DNA of 64,000 nt from Microbacterium sufflavum (GTDB lineage Bacteria; Actinomycetota; Actinomycetes; Actinomycetales; Microbacteriaceae), in NCBI RefSeq assembly GCF_023101165.1, contig NZ_CP078076.1, positions 2,418,001-2,482,000 of the forward strand, read 5' to 3'. Below, in pieces: positions 7,753 to 18,114 of the stretch (position 1 is its first letter; each line of letters opens with the position of its first letter). Under the pieces are notes generated by a model. It saw only the letters and a list, made by a program, of their open reading frames with translations. It searched no databases and was not told the origin of the DNA. The position numbers and the translations under genes are program-made.

Positions 7753-9054
7753 ATGGCCCTCATCGATGCACGCGGGATCCCCGCCGATCAGACCTCCGTC
7801 GACCGTCTGGCAGGGGAGGGGCTCGACTACCGGGTGCTCGACCTGGATGACGCCGCGGCGGTCGAAGCGTTCCAGCGCGCGCTGGCCCGTGGCTTCCTGG
7901 GCGCGGAACCCACCGCCGAGACTCTTGCGGACGGGCTGCCCACCGTGCGCAGCCGCCGCAACATCGGGGTCTATGAGCGCGATGCGGCGACCGCGCCGCA
8001 CCCCGTCGCCACGATCGACTCCTGGGTGACGCCCATGACGGTGCCCGGCGGCGAGATCGGCCTGTGGGCGATCAGCGGGGTCACGGTCTCCGGGACGCAC
8101 CGGCGCCGCGGTATCGCCCGCGCCCTGCTGGAGGGCGAGCTGCGCGCCGCCGCAGACGCCGGGGTCGCGGTCGCCGGGCTCACGGCGTCGGAGGCGACGA
8201 TCTACGGCCGCTACGGATTCGGGTCTGCCGTGCCGGTCGCGCGGTTCACGGTCGATACGCGTCGCGCGGGCTGGGACGGCCCCGCACCGCAGGGGCGCAT
8301 CGAGTACCTTGATCGTGAGCAGCTCGCACAGGAGCTCGGCGCGGTGCACGAGCGCTCGCGCGGTGCGCGGTCGGGACAGGTGCCGGGGTGGCGTGCGCGC
8401 TGGACGGGCCTCGCCGGTCTGCAGTCGTCGGACACCGACCGTGACCGCGTGCGGGGCGTACGACACGTCGACGCCGACGGCGTGGTCCGCGGCGTGATGG
8501 TGTACGCGGTCAGCGAGAAGGGCGAGTCGTTCAGGTTCGCCCTGCACGTGCGACTGCTGGTCGCCGAGACTCCGGAGTCGACCGCGATGCTGTGGCGGTT
8601 CGCGCTGCAGCACGACCTGGTGGACGAGGTGACCGCCGACCTGCGCCCGCTCGATGATGCGCTGCCGTGGCTGGTCGCCGACCCGCGCGGCGTCACCCAG
8701 ATCGTGCACGACCACGGCTGGCTGCGCATCCTCGATGTGCCTGCCGCCCTCGTGGGGCGCCGGTACTCGTCTCCGCTCGACGTCGTGATCCGGGTGGAAG
8801 ACCCGCTGGGCTTCTCCGATGGGGAGTGGCGCATGCGGGTGGACGGCGCGGGGCGTGCCGAGGTCGAGTCGGCCTCGGGCGAGGAGGCGGACGTCACGCT
8901 CTCGGTGTCGGCGCTGTCGTCGCTGTACGCGGGCAGCGTGCGCGCGGCCTCGCTGGCGGGTGCCGGCCGCATCAGCGGCTCCCCGGAGGCCGTGGGGGCG
9001 CTCGACCGGGCCCTGGCCGCGTTCCCCGCCCCGTCGCTCGACATCTGGTACTGA
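7753..9054 (+). CDS. Eis-like GNAT N-acetyltransferase
   Basis: A 433-residue protein with the Eis layout: an N-terminal GNAT domain (acetyl-CoA loop 'HRRRGIARALL', about 117-127), a second GNAT-like domain, and a C-terminal SCP2-like domain (about 330-425, 'EDPLGFSDGEWRMRVDGAG'). 'EATIYGRYGFGSAVPVARFTV' is typical of the family. The terminal tyrosine fits Eis, where the chain's own carboxylate takes part in catalysis. Eis enzymes acetylate amines such as aminoglycosides or protein lysines; the substrate here cannot be told. It follows sigH-rsrA by 42 nt but has its own promoter hexamer. Confidence 0.85.
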   Translation: MALIDARGIPADQTSVDRLAGEGLDYRVLDLDDAAAVEAFQRALARGFLGAEPTAETLADGLPTVRSRRNIGVYERDAATAPHPVATIDSWVTPMTVPGGEIGLWAISGVTVSGTHRRRGIARALLEGELRAAADAGVAVAGLTASEATIYGRYGFGSAVPVARFTVDTRRAGWDGPAPQGRIEYLDREQLAQELGAVHERSRGARSGQVPGWRARWTGLAGLQSSDTDRDRVRGVRHVDADGVVRGVMVYAVSEKGESFRFALHVRLLVAETPESTAMLWRFALQHDLVDEVTADLRPLDDALPWLVADPRGVTQIVHDHGWLRILDVPAALVGRRYSSPLDVVIRVEDPLGFSDGEWRMRVDGAGRAEVESASGEEADVTLSVSALSSLYAGSVRAASLAGAGRISGSPEAVGALDRALAAFPAPSLDIWY

Positions 9055-9075
9055 GACCGCCCTCGCCGCAACGGG

Positions 9076-9111
9076 AACGGGCGCCGCGACCGAGTGGTCG
9101 CGGCGCCCGTT
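9076..9111. terminator. Terminator hairpin between the Eis-like gene and kgd
   Basis: A perfect 16-bp G+C-rich inverted repeat with loop GAGT, placed 21 nt past the Eis-like stop and 12 nt past the kgd stop. It probably ends both convergent transcripts. Confidence 0.85.
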
Positions 9112-9123
9112 GCGGCCGAACGG

Positions 9124-12100
9124 TCAGCCGAGGGTGACGGCCGAGCGCAGCAGCGTCGCCTGCTCCGCGGCGTGCACCTTCGACGATCCGGTCGCGGGCG
9201 AAGCGGACGCCGGGCGCGAGATCGGACGGAACGTGCGGTCGCCGGGGACATCCGCGAATGCGAGCGCGAGGAACGGCCAGGCACCCTGGTTCTCCGGCTC
9301 CTCCTGCACCCACACGAGCTCGGCGTTCGGGTAGGAGTCGGTGATGGCCTTGAGCTCGTCGATCGGCGTCGGGTACAGCTGCTCCAGGCGCACCAGGGCC
9401 ACCTCGGGGTTCGGGTTCTTCTCCAGCTCGGCGCGCAGATCCCAGTGCACCTTGCCCGAGTGCACGAGCACGCGCTTGACGGCCGAACGGTCGAGACCGC
9501 GGTCGTCGTCGATGACCGGCTCGAAACGGCCCTGCGTGAAGGCCTCGACCGGGCTCGTCGCCCCGCGCAGGCGCAGCATCGCCTTCGGGGTGAACACGAT
9601 CAAAGGCTTGCGCGGCCGGGCGTAGGCCTGGCGGCGCAGCAGGTGGAAGTGCGAGGCGGGGGTCGACGGACGCGCGACGATCATGTTCTCCTGAGCGCAC
9701 AGCTGCAGGAAGCGCTCGATGCGGGCGGAGGAGTGATCCGGTCCCTGGCCCTCGTAGCCGTGGGGGAGCAGGAGCGTGACGCTGGACTGCTGACCCCACT
9801 TCTGCTCGGCGGCGGAGATGTACTCGTCGATGACCGACTGGGCGCCGTTGACGAAGTCACCGAATTGCGCCTCCCACAGCACGAGCGCTTCGGGCGCCTC
9901 GACCGAGTAGCCGTACTCGAACCCGAGCGCGGCGTACTCGCTGAGCAGGGAGTCGTAGACGAAGAAGCGGCCCTGCGCGTCGGACAGGTTCGACAGCGGC
10001 AGCCACTCCTGGCCGTTCGCGCGGTCGTGCAGCGCGGCGTGGCGCTGGACGAACGTGCCGCGGCGCGAGTCCTGTCCGGCGAGCCGCACCGGGGTGCCCT
10101 CGACCAGCAGCGACCCGAAGGCGAGGAGCTCGCCGAAGCCCCAGTCGATGTTGCCGTTGCGGCTCATGTCGAGGCGCTTCTCCAGCAGCTGCTGGATCTT
10201 CGGGTGCACCGTGAAGCCCTCGGGCTTGTTCACGAACGCGTCACCGATCAGCTGGATGACCTCGGCGGGGACGCCGGTGATCTCGGGTGCGCCCACCTGG
10301 TCCTCGACCGGCGGGAGCTCGGGCGCGATCGGCGTGGCACCCGTCTCGGCGGCGTGCGTCTCGGCGAAAGCGATCTCCAGGCGGTTCTGGAAGTCGGCCT
10401 TGGCCTCGTCGTACTCCTCCTCGGTGATGTCACCGCGACCGACCAGCGACTCCGTGTACAGGCGGCGCACCGACCGCTTGGCCTGGATGAGGTCGGTCAT
10501 GAGCGGCTGCGTCATCGACGGGTCGTCGCCCTCGTTGTGACCGCGACGGCGGTAGCAGACCAGGTCGATCACGACGTCGCGGTGGAAGCGCTCGCGGTAC
10601 TCGAACGCCAGCTGCGCGACGTGGATGACGGCCTCGGGGTCGTCGCCGTTCACGTGGAAGATGGGCGCCTGGATCGTCTTGGCCACGTCGGTCGCGTACA
10701 CCGAGGTGCGGGCGTCGCTCGGGGTGGTCGTGAAGCCCACCTGGTTGTTGACCACGACGTGGATGGTGCCGCCCGTGCGGTAGCCGCGCAGCTGCGACAT
10801 CTGCAGGGTCTCCACGACGACGCCCTGACCGGCGAAGGCCGCGTCGCCGTGCACGAGGATGGGCAGCCAGGCGAACGTGCCGATCGGCTTACGGTCCTGC
10901 TTGGCGCGGACGATGCCCTCCAGCACGCCGTCGACGGTCTCGAGGTGCGAGGGGTTGGCGGCGAGGTACACCGGGAGCGAGGAGCCGTCGTCGGCGACGA
11001 ACGTGCCCTCCGTGCCGAGGTGGTACTTCACGTCGCCGGAGCCGCGCTGGTTGCCGGGCATCTGCGTGCCCTCGAACTCCCGGAACACCTGGCCGTAGGT
11101 CTTGCCTGCGATGTTGGTCAGCACGTTGAGGCGGCCGCGGTGGGCCATGCCGATCGCCGCGCCCTCGAGGCCCGCGGTCGCCGCGCCCTGGAGGATCTCG
11201 TCGAGCAGCGGGATGAGCGACTCGCCGCCCTCCAGCGAGAACCGCTTCTGGCCGACGAACTTCGTCTGCAGGAAGGTCTCGAACGCCTCGGCCTCGTTCA
11301 GCTTGCGGAGCACCCGCAGCTGCTCGTCGTGGCCGGGCTTCTGGTACTTGACCTCGACCTTCTCCTGGAACCAGCGGCGCTGCTCCGGGTCCTGGATGTG
11401 CATGTACTCGATGCCGAGCGTGCGGCAGTACGAGTCGCGCAGCACGCCGAGGATGTCGCGCAGCTTCGCCACGCGGCGCCCGCCGAAGCCGCCCGTGACG
11501 AACTCGCGGTCGAGGTCCCAGAAGGTCAGCCCGTGGCTCTCGATCTCCAGGTCGGGGTGCGAGCGCTGCACGTACTCGAGCGGGTCGATGTCGGCCATCA
11601 GGTGGCCGCGCACGCGGAAGGAGTTGATCAGCTCCTGCACGCGGGACTGCTTGTCGACGCGCTCGGCCAGGTCGACGGCGATGTCGGGGTTCCAGCGGAT
11701 CGGCGCGTACGGGATGCGCAGCGCGGCGAAGATGTCGTCGTAGAACCCGCGCTGCCCGATCAGCAGCTCGTGCACCTTCTTCAGGAACTCGCCGGACCCT
11801 GCGCCCTGGATGACACGGTGGTCGTAGGTGCTGGTGAGCGTGATGGTCTTGCCGATGGCGAGCTCGTTGAGCGTCTTCTCGCTCGCGCCCTGGAACTCGG
11901 CCGGGTACTCGAGGGCGCCGGCGCCGATGATGCAGCCCTGGCCCTTCATGAGACGCGGCACCGAGTGCACCGTGCCGATGCCGCCCGGGTTGGTGAGCGA
12001 CACCGTGGTGCCCTGGAAGTCGGTGGCGGTGAGCTTGTTGCCGCGGGCGCGGGTGACCAGGTCCTCGTACGCGGCGAGGTACTCGGTGAAGGTCATGGTG

Positions 12101-12816
12101 TCGGCGCGCTTGATGCTCGGCACCATGAGGGCGCGCGTGCCGTCGGGCTTGGGCAGGTCGATCGCGATGCCGAGGTTGACGTGCGCGGGGGCGACGACGG
12201 AGGGCTTGCCGTCGACCTCGGCGTAGAACACGTTCTGGCTGCGGAACTCGTCGAGCGTGCGGATGAGCGCCCAGCCGATGAGGTGCGTGAAGCTGACCTT
12301 GCCGCCGCGCGTGCGGGCCATGTGGTTGTTGATGACGATGCGGTTGTCGATCATCAGCTTGGCGGGGACGGTGCGGACGCTGGTCGCGGTGGGGACGGTG
12401 AGCGACTCGTCCATGTTCGCGGCGAGGGTCTTGGGCAGACCGCGCAGCGGCGTGACCTTGTCCTCTTCGGAGGACTCGACCGGCTCCTTCGACTCGGGCT
12501 TGGGCTTCGGCGCCTGCGCGGGGATCGGGGCGGCCGCGGCGGGCTTGGCCGTGGTGCGGGCGACAGGCTGCGCACCGATCACGGGGATGGGCGCGGTGAC
12601 CGGATGCGCGGGTGCGGCTGCGGTGTCAGCCGGAGCGGATCCGGTCGCGCTCGTCCCGGCGGCCGTGGCCTCGGAGTGGTACTGCTCCAGGATGGGCCAC
12701 CACTCCTTGTCGACCGAGTCGCGGTTCTCCTTGAACTGCTCGTAGAGCTCTTCGACGAGCCAGGAATTGGCTCCGAACCCCCCGTCGCCACCGACGCCGG
12801 TCACCTGGTTCGACAC
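9124..12816 (-). CDS. kgd: Multifunctional 2-oxoglutarate metabolism enzyme (KGD/OdhA)
   Basis: A 1230-residue fusion protein typical of Actinobacteria. Residues 1-45 are the E1-type N-terminal segment, about 46-120 an Ala/Pro linker, about 125-350 an E2-like acyltransferase domain ('DHRVIQGAGSGEFL' holds the catalytic His), and about 380-1230 the thiamine-diphosphate E1 domain ('HVNGDDPEAVIHVAQLA', 'YRRRGHNEGDDPSMTQP'). It works in the TCA cycle as 2-oxoglutarate dehydrogenase/decarboxylase with a separate E3 and lipoylated E2. In relatives the FHA protein GarA/OdhI inhibits it. GTG start with AGAGGG upstream. Divergent from guaB1. Confidence 0.96.
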   Translation of the reverse strand: MSNQVTGVGGDGGFGANSWLVEELYEQFKENRDSVDKEWWPILEQYHSEATAAGTSATGSAPADTAAAPAHPVTAPIPVIGAQPVARTTAKPAAAAPIPAQAPKPKPESKEPVESSEEDKVTPLRGLPKTLAANMDESLTVPTATSVRTVPAKLMIDNRIVINNHMARTRGGKVSFTHLIGWALIRTLDEFRSQNVFYAEVDGKPSVVAPAHVNLGIAIDLPKPDGTRALMVPSIKRADTMTFTEYLAAYEDLVTRARGNKLTATDFQGTTVSLTNPGGIGTVHSVPRLMKGQGCIIGAGALEYPAEFQGASEKTLNELAIGKTITLTSTYDHRVIQGAGSGEFLKKVHELLIGQRGFYDDIFAALRIPYAPIRWNPDIAVDLAERVDKQSRVQELINSFRVRGHLMADIDPLEYVQRSHPDLEIESHGLTFWDLDREFVTGGFGGRRVAKLRDILGVLRDSYCRTLGIEYMHIQDPEQRRWFQEKVEVKYQKPGHDEQLRVLRKLNEAEAFETFLQTKFVGQKRFSLEGGESLIPLLDEILQGAATAGLEGAAIGMAHRGRLNVLTNIAGKTYGQVFREFEGTQMPGNQRGSGDVKYHLGTEGTFVADDGSSLPVYLAANPSHLETVDGVLEGIVRAKQDRKPIGTFAWLPILVHGDAAFAGQGVVVETLQMSQLRGYRTGGTIHVVVNNQVGFTTTPSDARTSVYATDVAKTIQAPIFHVNGDDPEAVIHVAQLAFEYRERFHRDVVIDLVCYRRRGHNEGDDPSMTQPLMTDLIQAKRSVRRLYTESLVGRGDITEEEYDEAKADFQNRLEIAFAETHAAETGATPIAPELPPVEDQVGAPEITGVPAEVIQLIGDAFVNKPEGFTVHPKIQQLLEKRLDMSRNGNIDWGFGELLAFGSLLVEGTPVRLAGQDSRRGTFVQRHAALHDRANGQEWLPLSNLSDAQGRFFVYDSLLSEYAALGFEYGYSVEAPEALVLWEAQFGDFVNGAQSVIDEYISAAEQKWGQQSSVTLLLPHGYEGQGPDHSSARIERFLQLCAQENMIVARPSTPASHFHLLRRQAYARPRKPLIVFTPKAMLRLRGATSPVEAFTQGRFEPVIDDDRGLDRSAVKRVLVHSGKVHWDLRAELEKNPNPEVALVRLEQLYPTPIDELKAITDSYPNAELVWVQEEPENQGAWPFLALAFADVPGDRTFRPISRPASASPATGSSKVHAAEQATLLRSAVTLG

Positions 12817-12966
12817 GCTCTATCGCCCTCTTTCATCGCTGAAGATCTTCGGTGCGGAGGCACGACGCAGGAATGCGTTCGGGCGCGCACACTCTCGACC
12901 ACCAAGCCTAACCTGTTTCGCCCGGGTAATCGTCGAAGCCACCCGCCCGCGCCGTCCCGATCTCGG

Positions 12967-12972
12967 TACCGT
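12967..12972 (+). promoter_or_regulatory. -10-like hexamer of guaB1 (TACCGT)
   Basis: TACCGT ends 6 nt before ATG 12979. The 6 nt between also contain GGAGG, which is too close to the start to act as a normal ribosome site. Confidence 0.5.
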
Positions 12973-12978
12973 GGAGGC

Positions 12979-14433
12979 ATGGAGTTCTCAGGCGCGCAGC
13001 CCACCGTCGATCTGACCTATTCGGACGTCTTCCTGGTGCCGCGCCGGTCGGGCGTCACCAGTCGGCTCCAGGTCGATCTGGCCCCGCACGACGGCACCCC
13101 GGCGACCCTGCCGCTGGTGGCCGCGAACATGAACTCGGTCACCGGGCCCCGCCTCGCCGCGGTGCTCGCCCGGCGCGGTGCGCTCGGCGTGCTGCCGCAG
13201 GACCTCCCGCTGCAGGAGCTCGACGCGGCGATCCGCGATGTGAAGAGCCAGCCCGTGCTGTGGGACACGCCGATCGTGCTGCCCCCGCACGCCACGGTGG
13301 CCGAGGCGCTGCGACTGCTGCCGGCCACCAGCGGTCACGGGATCGTGGTCGCCCACGGGTCCGGCCCGATCGACGTGGAGCGGATCCTCGGCATCCTGCC
13401 GGCGACCCGCCTCGCGACCGCCCTCCCCGACGCGCAGCTGGGCGACCTTGTCCACCGCGGCAGCCCGTCGATCGACGCCGACGACATCGGCTCGGAGCGG
13501 CACGCGTTCGACGTGATCACCGAGGCGGACGTCGACATGGTCACCGTGGTCCACCACGGGCACCTCGTCGGCACGCTGAGCGCCCGCAGCGCCCTCCGCG
13601 CCACACTGTACCGCCCCGCCGTCGACGCGGATGGACGACTCGCGGTGGCCGCGGCGGTCGGCATCAACGGCGACGTCGCCGCGAAGGCCCGCGCGCTCGC
13701 CGGTGCCGGGGTGGACGTGCTGGTGCTCGACACCGCCCACGGCCACCAGGAGGGCATGCTCCGCGCACTGCGCACGGTGGCCGAGCTCGGCCTCGGCCTC
13801 CCGATCGTCGCGGGCAACATCGTCACGGCCGACGGCGTGCGCGACCTTGTCGATGCGGGGGCCACGATCCTCAAGGTCGGCGTCGGCCCCGGCGCGATGT
13901 GCACGACGCGCATGATGACCGCCGTGGGGCGCCCGCAGTTCTCGGCGGTGCTGGAGACGGCGCAGGCCGCCCGCGAGGCCGGAGCGCACGTGTGGGCGGA
14001 CGGGGGAGTGCGCTACCCGCGCGACGTCGCTCTCGCACTGGCAGCCGGCGCGGCCTCGGTGATGATCGGCTCGTGGTTCGCCGGCACGATCGAGGCGCCG
14101 GGCGAGCTGCAGCGCGACGCGGAGGGCCGCCTGTTCAAGGAGTCGTGGGGGATGGCGTCGACCAAGGCCGTGCAGGCGCGGTTCGAGCGCCTCGACGCAT
14201 ACGAGCGCGCCCGCAAGGAGCTGTTCGCCGAGGGCATCTCCTCCTCGAAGATCTACCTCGACCCGCTGCGGCCGGGTGTGGAGGACCTGCTCGACATGAT
14301 CACGTCCGGCGTGCGGTCGTCGTTCACGTACGCGGGTGCCGCGACCGTGCCGGAGTTCCACGAGCGCGCGCTGGTCGGCCTGCAGTCCGCGGCCGGCTAC
14401 GAGGAGGGCAAGGCGCTGCCGGTGAGCTGGTAG
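12979..14433 (+). CDS. guaB1: GuaB1 family IMPDH-like protein, probable GMP reductase with CBS domains
   Basis: 484 residues: a (beta/alpha)8 IMPDH/GMPR barrel interrupted by a CBS pair (about 95-210). The catalytic loop is '[11 protein letters not shown]' with C308; the N-terminus has '[11 protein letters not shown]'. Mycobacterial GuaB1 has been shown to be a GMP reductase with regulatory CBS domains, despite earlier annotation as IMP dehydrogenase, so that is my assignment. It would return GMP to IMP with NADPH. The usual IMPDH flap motif is missing, and [16 protein letters not shown] replaces the GSICTTR(x)VxGVGxPQ of true IMPDH. Divergent from kgd. Confidence 0.88.
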   Translation: MEFSGAQPTVDLTYSDVFLVPRRSGVTSRLQVDLAPHDGTPATLPLVAANMNSVTGPRLAAVLARRGALGVLPQDLPLQELDAAIRDVKSQPVLWDTPIVLPPHATVAEALRLLPATSGHGIVVAHGSGPIDVERILGILPATRLATALPDAQLGDLVHRGSPSIDADDIGSERHAFDVITEADVDMVTVVHHGHLVGTLSARSALRATLYRPAVDADGRLAVAAAVGINGDVAAKARALAGAGVDVLVLDTAHGHQEGMLRALRTVAELGLGLPIVAGNIVTADGVRDLVDAGATILKVGVGPGAMCTTRMMTAVGRPQFSAVLETAQAAREAGAHVWADGGVRYPRDVALALAAGAASVMIGSWFAGTIEAPGELQRDAEGRLFKESWGMASTKAVQARFERLDAYERARKELFAEGISSSKIYLDPLRPGVEDLLDMITSGVRSSFTYAGAATVPEFHERALVGLQSAAGYEEGKALPVSW

Positions 14434-14544
14434 CACGGGCGCGGTCACGGCGGCGTTCTGTAGAATCGAGCGCACTATGGACGACCCCCCCAGTTGCCGA
14501 ACATCGCCCCACCGTCCCGAACTCTCCGCGGAGAGGAATAGCTG

Positions 14545-15864
14545 ATGGATTTCATCATGTTGGGCGTGGGGCTCCTGCTCACGGTCGGCACCGGCCTCTT
14601 CGTCGCGAGCGAGTTCGCCCTGGTCAATCTCGACCGGGCCGAACTGGAGGCGCGACAGGCCCGGGGCGAATCCCGGCTCTCGCTCACGATCAGCGCTCTC
14701 AAGCACACCTCGACGCACCTGTCGTCCGCGCAGCTCGGCATCACGCTGACCACGCTGCTCACCGGTTACACGATGGAGCCGGCGCTGTCGAACCTCCTGC
14801 GCCCGACGCTCGTCGCCTGGAGCATCCCCGAGGCCGCGGTCGCCCCGATCGCGACCGTCGTGGCGATGTTCGTGGCCACCGTGCTGTCGATGATCCTCGG
14901 TGAGCTGGTCCCGAAGAACTTCGCGCTCGCGCTGCCCCTGGCGACAGCGAAGCTCGTGATCCCGTTCCAGACCGCGTTCACGGCCGTGTTCAAGCCCGCG
15001 ATCGTGGTGCTCAACGGCAGCGCGAACGGCGTGCTGCGCGGCATGGGGATCGAACCCAAGGAAGAGCTGTCCGGTGCCAGGAGCGCGGAGGAGCTGTCGT
15101 CTCTCGTGCGCCGCTCCGCCAGCGCCGGGCTGCTGGAGGCCGACACGGCCACCCTGCTCGACCGCACCCTGACGTTCTCGCGCCTCACGGCCGCCGACGT
15201 CATGACGGCCCGTCCGAGCATGCACGCGATCGCCGCGGGCGACTCGGTCGACGACGTGATCCAGCTCGCGCGCCGCACGGGCCACAGCCGCTTCCCGGTG
15301 TTCGACGAGGACCTCGACGACATCACCGGCGTCGTGCACCTGAAGGCCGCGATCGCCGTCCCTCGGGAGCGGCGGGCCGAGGTGCCCGTCGGCGCCCTGG
15401 CGACCGAGCCGCTGCGCGTGCCGGAGACCGCCCACGTCGACGCGCTGATCTCCGACCTCCGTGGCCGCGGCTACCAGCTGGCCGTCGTGGTCGACGAGTA
15501 CGGGGGCACGGCGGGCATCGTGACCCTGGAGGACCTGGTGGAGGAGCTCGTGGGCGAGGTGTCCGACGAGCACGACCGCACGCGGGCCGGCATCATCCGC
15601 AACCGCGACGGGATCACGTTCCCCGGCGAGCTGCGCCCCGATGAGCTGCGCAGCCGTGCGGGCGTCGACGTGCCGGAGGGCGACGTGTACGACACCGTGG
15701 GCGGCTACGTCATGAGCGTGCTGGAGCGCGTGCCGGTCGTCGGCGACGAGGTGCCGCTGGAGAGCGGCACGCTGCACGTCGTCCGGATGGACGGCCGCCG
15801 GGTGGACCGGGTGCGCTACGTGCCCAGACCGGACTCCCTCGAGGCCGAGGAGGTGTCGCGATGA
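14545..15864 (+). CDS. CorC/HlyC-type membrane protein with CBS domains (first of pair)
   Basis: 439 residues. About 1-200 is a CNNM/DUF21 domain with three or four membrane segments ('[26 protein letters not shown]', '[14 protein letters not shown]'). CBS repeats follow (about 215-340, '[12 protein letters not shown]', '[26 protein letters not shown]'), then a CorC_HlyC C-terminal domain (about 350-430). The family is often called hemolysin but is linked to Mg2+/Co2+ efflux. The start has GGAGAGGAA upstream; TAGAAT at 14461-14466 may be the -10. The stop overlaps the next gene by 4 nt (ATGA). Confidence 0.9.
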   Translation: MDFIMLGVGLLLTVGTGLFVASEFALVNLDRAELEARQARGESRLSLTISALKHTSTHLSSAQLGITLTTLLTGYTMEPALSNLLRPTLVAWSIPEAAVAPIATVVAMFVATVLSMILGELVPKNFALALPLATAKLVIPFQTAFTAVFKPAIVVLNGSANGVLRGMGIEPKEELSGARSAEELSSLVRRSASAGLLEADTATLLDRTLTFSRLTAADVMTARPSMHAIAAGDSVDDVIQLARRTGHSRFPVFDEDLDDITGVVHLKAAIAVPRERRAEVPVGALATEPLRVPETAHVDALISDLRGRGYQLAVVVDEYGGTAGIVTLEDLVEELVGEVSDEHDRTRAGIIRNRDGITFPGELRPDELRSRAGVDVPEGDVYDTVGGYVMSVLERVPVVGDEVPLESGTLHVVRMDGRRVDRVRYVPRPDSLEAEEVSR

Positions 15865-16922
15865 GCGACTGGGTCGGCCTCGCCTGGCTGGTCGTGCTGC
15901 TGGCGGCGAACGCGTTCTTCGTCGGCGCGGAGTTCGCGGTGATCTCCGCGCGGCGCTCGCAGATCGAGCCGCGCGCCGAGCGCGGGTCCCGGGCCGCGAA
16001 GACGGCGCTGTACGCGATGGAGCACGCCACGCTCATGCTCGCGACCTCGCAGCTGGGCATCACGATCTGCTCCCTGCTGATCCTGAACGTGTCGGAGCCG
16101 GCGATCCACCACCTGCTCGCGGTGCCGATGCACGCGCTGGGCTGGGCCGACGGCGCGGTCGACGTGGTCTCGTTCGTGATCGCGCTGCTCGTCGTCTCGT
16201 TCCTGCACGTGGTGTTCGGCGAGATGGTGCCGAAGAACCTGGCGTTCTCGGTGCCCGACCGCGCGGTGCTGATCCTCGCGTCGCCGCTGGTCTGGATCTC
16301 GAAGGTGTTCATGCCGGTGATCTGGCTGCTCAACGCGGCAGCCAACGGCGTGCTGCGGCTGTTCCGCGTCGAGCCGAAGAACGAGGCGGCCTCGACCTTC
16401 ACGCTCGACGAGGTGGCCACGATCGTGAGCCAGTCCCGTCGCGAGGGCGTGCTGATGGACACCGCGGGCACCGTGACCGCCGCCGTCGAGTTCACCGACA
16501 AGAAGGCGCGCGACGTGGCGGTGCCGCTGGGCGACCTCGTGACGCTGCCGCAGACCACGACGCCGGACGACATCGAGAAGGCCGTGGCCCGCTACGGGTT
16601 CTCGCGCTACGTGATCGTCGACGACGAGGACACCCCGATCGGGTACGTGCACCTGAAGGACATCCTGCGCGCCTCGGAGGGGCCGGACGCGGACACGAAG
16701 GTGCACGAGCCGATCCCGGGCAAGCGGATCCACCACATGGTCCCCGTGCAGGAGGACACCGACCTGGAGGACGCGCTCGCCGTGATGCGACGCGCCGGCC
16801 GTCACCTGGCGAAGGTGCGCGACTCGGCGGGCGAGACGACGGCGGTGCTGTTCCTGGAGGACATCCTGGAGGAGCTCGTCGGTGAGGTGCAGGACGCGAC
16901 GCGGCGCGTGCGCGGGCACTGA
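15861..16922 (+). CDS. CorC/HlyC-type membrane protein with CBS domains (second of pair)
   Basis: 353 residues, a paralogue of the gene before it. DUF21/CNNM region about 1-185 ('FFVGAEFAVISARRSQIEPRAERGSR', 'FGEMVPKNLAFSVPDRAV') and CBS pair about 200-345 ('YGFSRYVIVDDEDTPIGYVHLKDIL', 'DSAGETTAVLFLEDILEELVGEVQD'). It ends there and lacks the CorC_HlyC domain that its neighbour has. The ATGA overlap suggests the two are made together and may form a hetero-oligomeric cation transporter in the membrane. Confidence 0.9.
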   Translation: MSDWVGLAWLVVLLAANAFFVGAEFAVISARRSQIEPRAERGSRAAKTALYAMEHATLMLATSQLGITICSLLILNVSEPAIHHLLAVPMHALGWADGAVDVVSFVIALLVVSFLHVVFGEMVPKNLAFSVPDRAVLILASPLVWISKVFMPVIWLLNAAANGVLRLFRVEPKNEAASTFTLDEVATIVSQSRREGVLMDTAGTVTAAVEFTDKKARDVAVPLGDLVTLPQTTTPDDIEKAVARYGFSRYVIVDDEDTPIGYVHLKDILRASEGPDADTKVHEPIPGKRIHHMVPVQEDTDLEDALAVMRRAGRHLAKVRDSAGETTAVLFLEDILEELVGEVQDATRRVRGH

Positions 16923-16941
16923 CACCGCAGCCGTCCAGCGC

Positions 16942-16975
16942 GAAGGCCGCCGTTCCCGATGGGGCGGCGGCCTTC
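16942..16975. terminator. Terminator hairpin after the CBS-protein operon
   Basis: An 11-bp perfect inverted repeat (GAAGGCCGCCG / CGGCGGCCTTC) with a 12-nt loop, 19 nt past the stop and 16 nt past the convergent oxidoreductase stop. Confidence 0.75.
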
Positions 16976-16991
16976 GTCGTCGAGAGGCGGT

Positions 16992-18059
16992 TCAGCGCCA
17001 GCGGGCGCGCTCGTACTGCGGCGGCCACGCGACCTCGGCACCGAGCTCGTGCGCCGCACGCAGCGCGAAGTGCGGGTCGCGCAGCCACTCCCGACCGGCG
17101 AAGATCGCATCCGCCGCGCCGTCCGCCAGCACCTGCTCGGCCTGTGCGGCCGCGGTGATGAGACCGACCGCCGACACCGGGATGCGGCCGCCCTGGCGCA
17201 CGGTCTCCGCGAGCGGCACCTGGTAGCCGGGCGACACGGCGATGCGCTGGTGCGCGACGAGCCCGCCGCTGGACACATCGATCAGGTCGGCGCCGTGCTC
17301 GGTCGCCCACGCCCCGACCACTGCGGCCTCGTCGGGCGTGAACCCGCCCTCGGCGTGGTCGGTCGCCGAGATCCGCACGAACACCGGGACGTCGTCGCCG
17401 GCGGTCGCGCGCACGGCGTCGAGCACCCGCAGCAGCAGCCGGGCACGGTTGTGGAGCGAGCCGCCGTACTCGTCGTCGCGGTGGTTCGACAGCGGTGACA
17501 GGAACTGGTGCAGCAGGTAGCCGTGCGCGCCGTGCAGCTCCAGCACGTCGAAGCCGGCGTCGAGCGCGCGCCGCGCCGACGTGGCGAACGCCTCGACCAC
17601 GCGGTCGATGCCCGCCGCGTCGAGGGCGACCGGATCCGCGAACCCGTCGAAGGCCACGGCGGACGGAGCCACGGTGGTCCAGCCGCCCTCGGTCGCGGGC
17701 ACGGAGCCGCGCTCGGGCGCCCACGGCCACCATGTCGACGCCTTGCGACCCGCGTGCGCGAGCTGGATGCCGGCGAGCGAGCCCCGGTCGTGGATCGCCC
17801 GGACGACGGGGGCGAGGGCGTCGCGCTGCTCGTCGGTCCACAGCCCGAGGTCGCGCGGCGAGATGCGACCCTCCGGCACCACGGCGGTGGCCTCGGCGAC
17901 GATCAGCCCGGCGCCGCCCGAGGCGAACTGCGCCAGGTGGGCGTGGTGCCACTCCTGCGCGACGCCGTCGAGGGCGCTGTACATGCACATCGGGGAGACC
18001 CACAGGCGGTTGCGGAACGTGGTCGAGCGGATGGTCAACGGGGAGAAGAGGAGGCTCAC
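16992..18059 (-). CDS. NADH:flavin oxidoreductase, old yellow enzyme (YqjM-like)
   Basis: 355 residues, a single FMN-binding barrel. 'VSPMCMYSALDGVAQEWH' carries C25 and Y27, the marker residues of the YqjM/thermophilic-like OYE class. 'ELHGAHGYLLHQFLSPLSNHRDDEYGGS' holds the substrate-binding histidines and 'FAGREWLRDPHFA' the FMN phosphate loop. Such enzymes reduce activated C=C bonds with NAD(P)H; the natural substrate is unknown. GTG start, with TAGCGT ending 6 nt before it. Divergent from the NAD(P)HX dehydratase gene. Confidence 0.92.
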   Translation of the reverse strand: MSLLFSPLTIRSTTFRNRLWVSPMCMYSALDGVAQEWHHAHLAQFASGGAGLIVAEATAVVPEGRISPRDLGLWTDEQRDALAPVVRAIHDRGSLAGIQLAHAGRKASTWWPWAPERGSVPATEGGWTTVAPSAVAFDGFADPVALDAAGIDRVVEAFATSARRALDAGFDVLELHGAHGYLLHQFLSPLSNHRDDEYGGSLHNRARLLLRVLDAVRATAGDDVPVFVRISATDHAEGGFTPDEAAVVGAWATEHGADLIDVSSGGLVAHQRIAVSPGYQVPLAETVRQGGRIPVSAVGLITAAAQAEQVLADGAADAIFAGREWLRDPHFALRAAHELGAEVAWPPQYERARWR

Positions 18060-18065
18060 GGTTCG

Positions 18066-18071
18066 ACGCTA
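18066..18071 (-). promoter_or_regulatory. Leaderless-type -10 hexamer of the old yellow enzyme (TAGCGT)
   Basis: TAGCGT on the minus strand ends 6 nt before GTG 18059. Confidence 0.55.
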
Positions 18072-18102
18072 CCGGGGCTCGGGAGGCGGCGGGGCCGCCC
18101 GC

Positions 18103-18108
18103 TAACGT
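18103..18108 (+). promoter_or_regulatory. Leaderless-type -10 hexamer of nnrD (TAACGT)
   Basis: TAACGT ends 6 nt before ATG 18115. Confidence 0.55.
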
Positions 18109-18114
18109 GGAGGC

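Noticed and set aside
9094..12978. A very long open frame antisense to kgd that runs into guaB1 in the same frame
   Set aside because: It is composed of shadow codons opposite kgd, common in G+C-rich DNA. The GuaB1 similarity begins only at ATG 12979, where a -10-like hexamer also lies.
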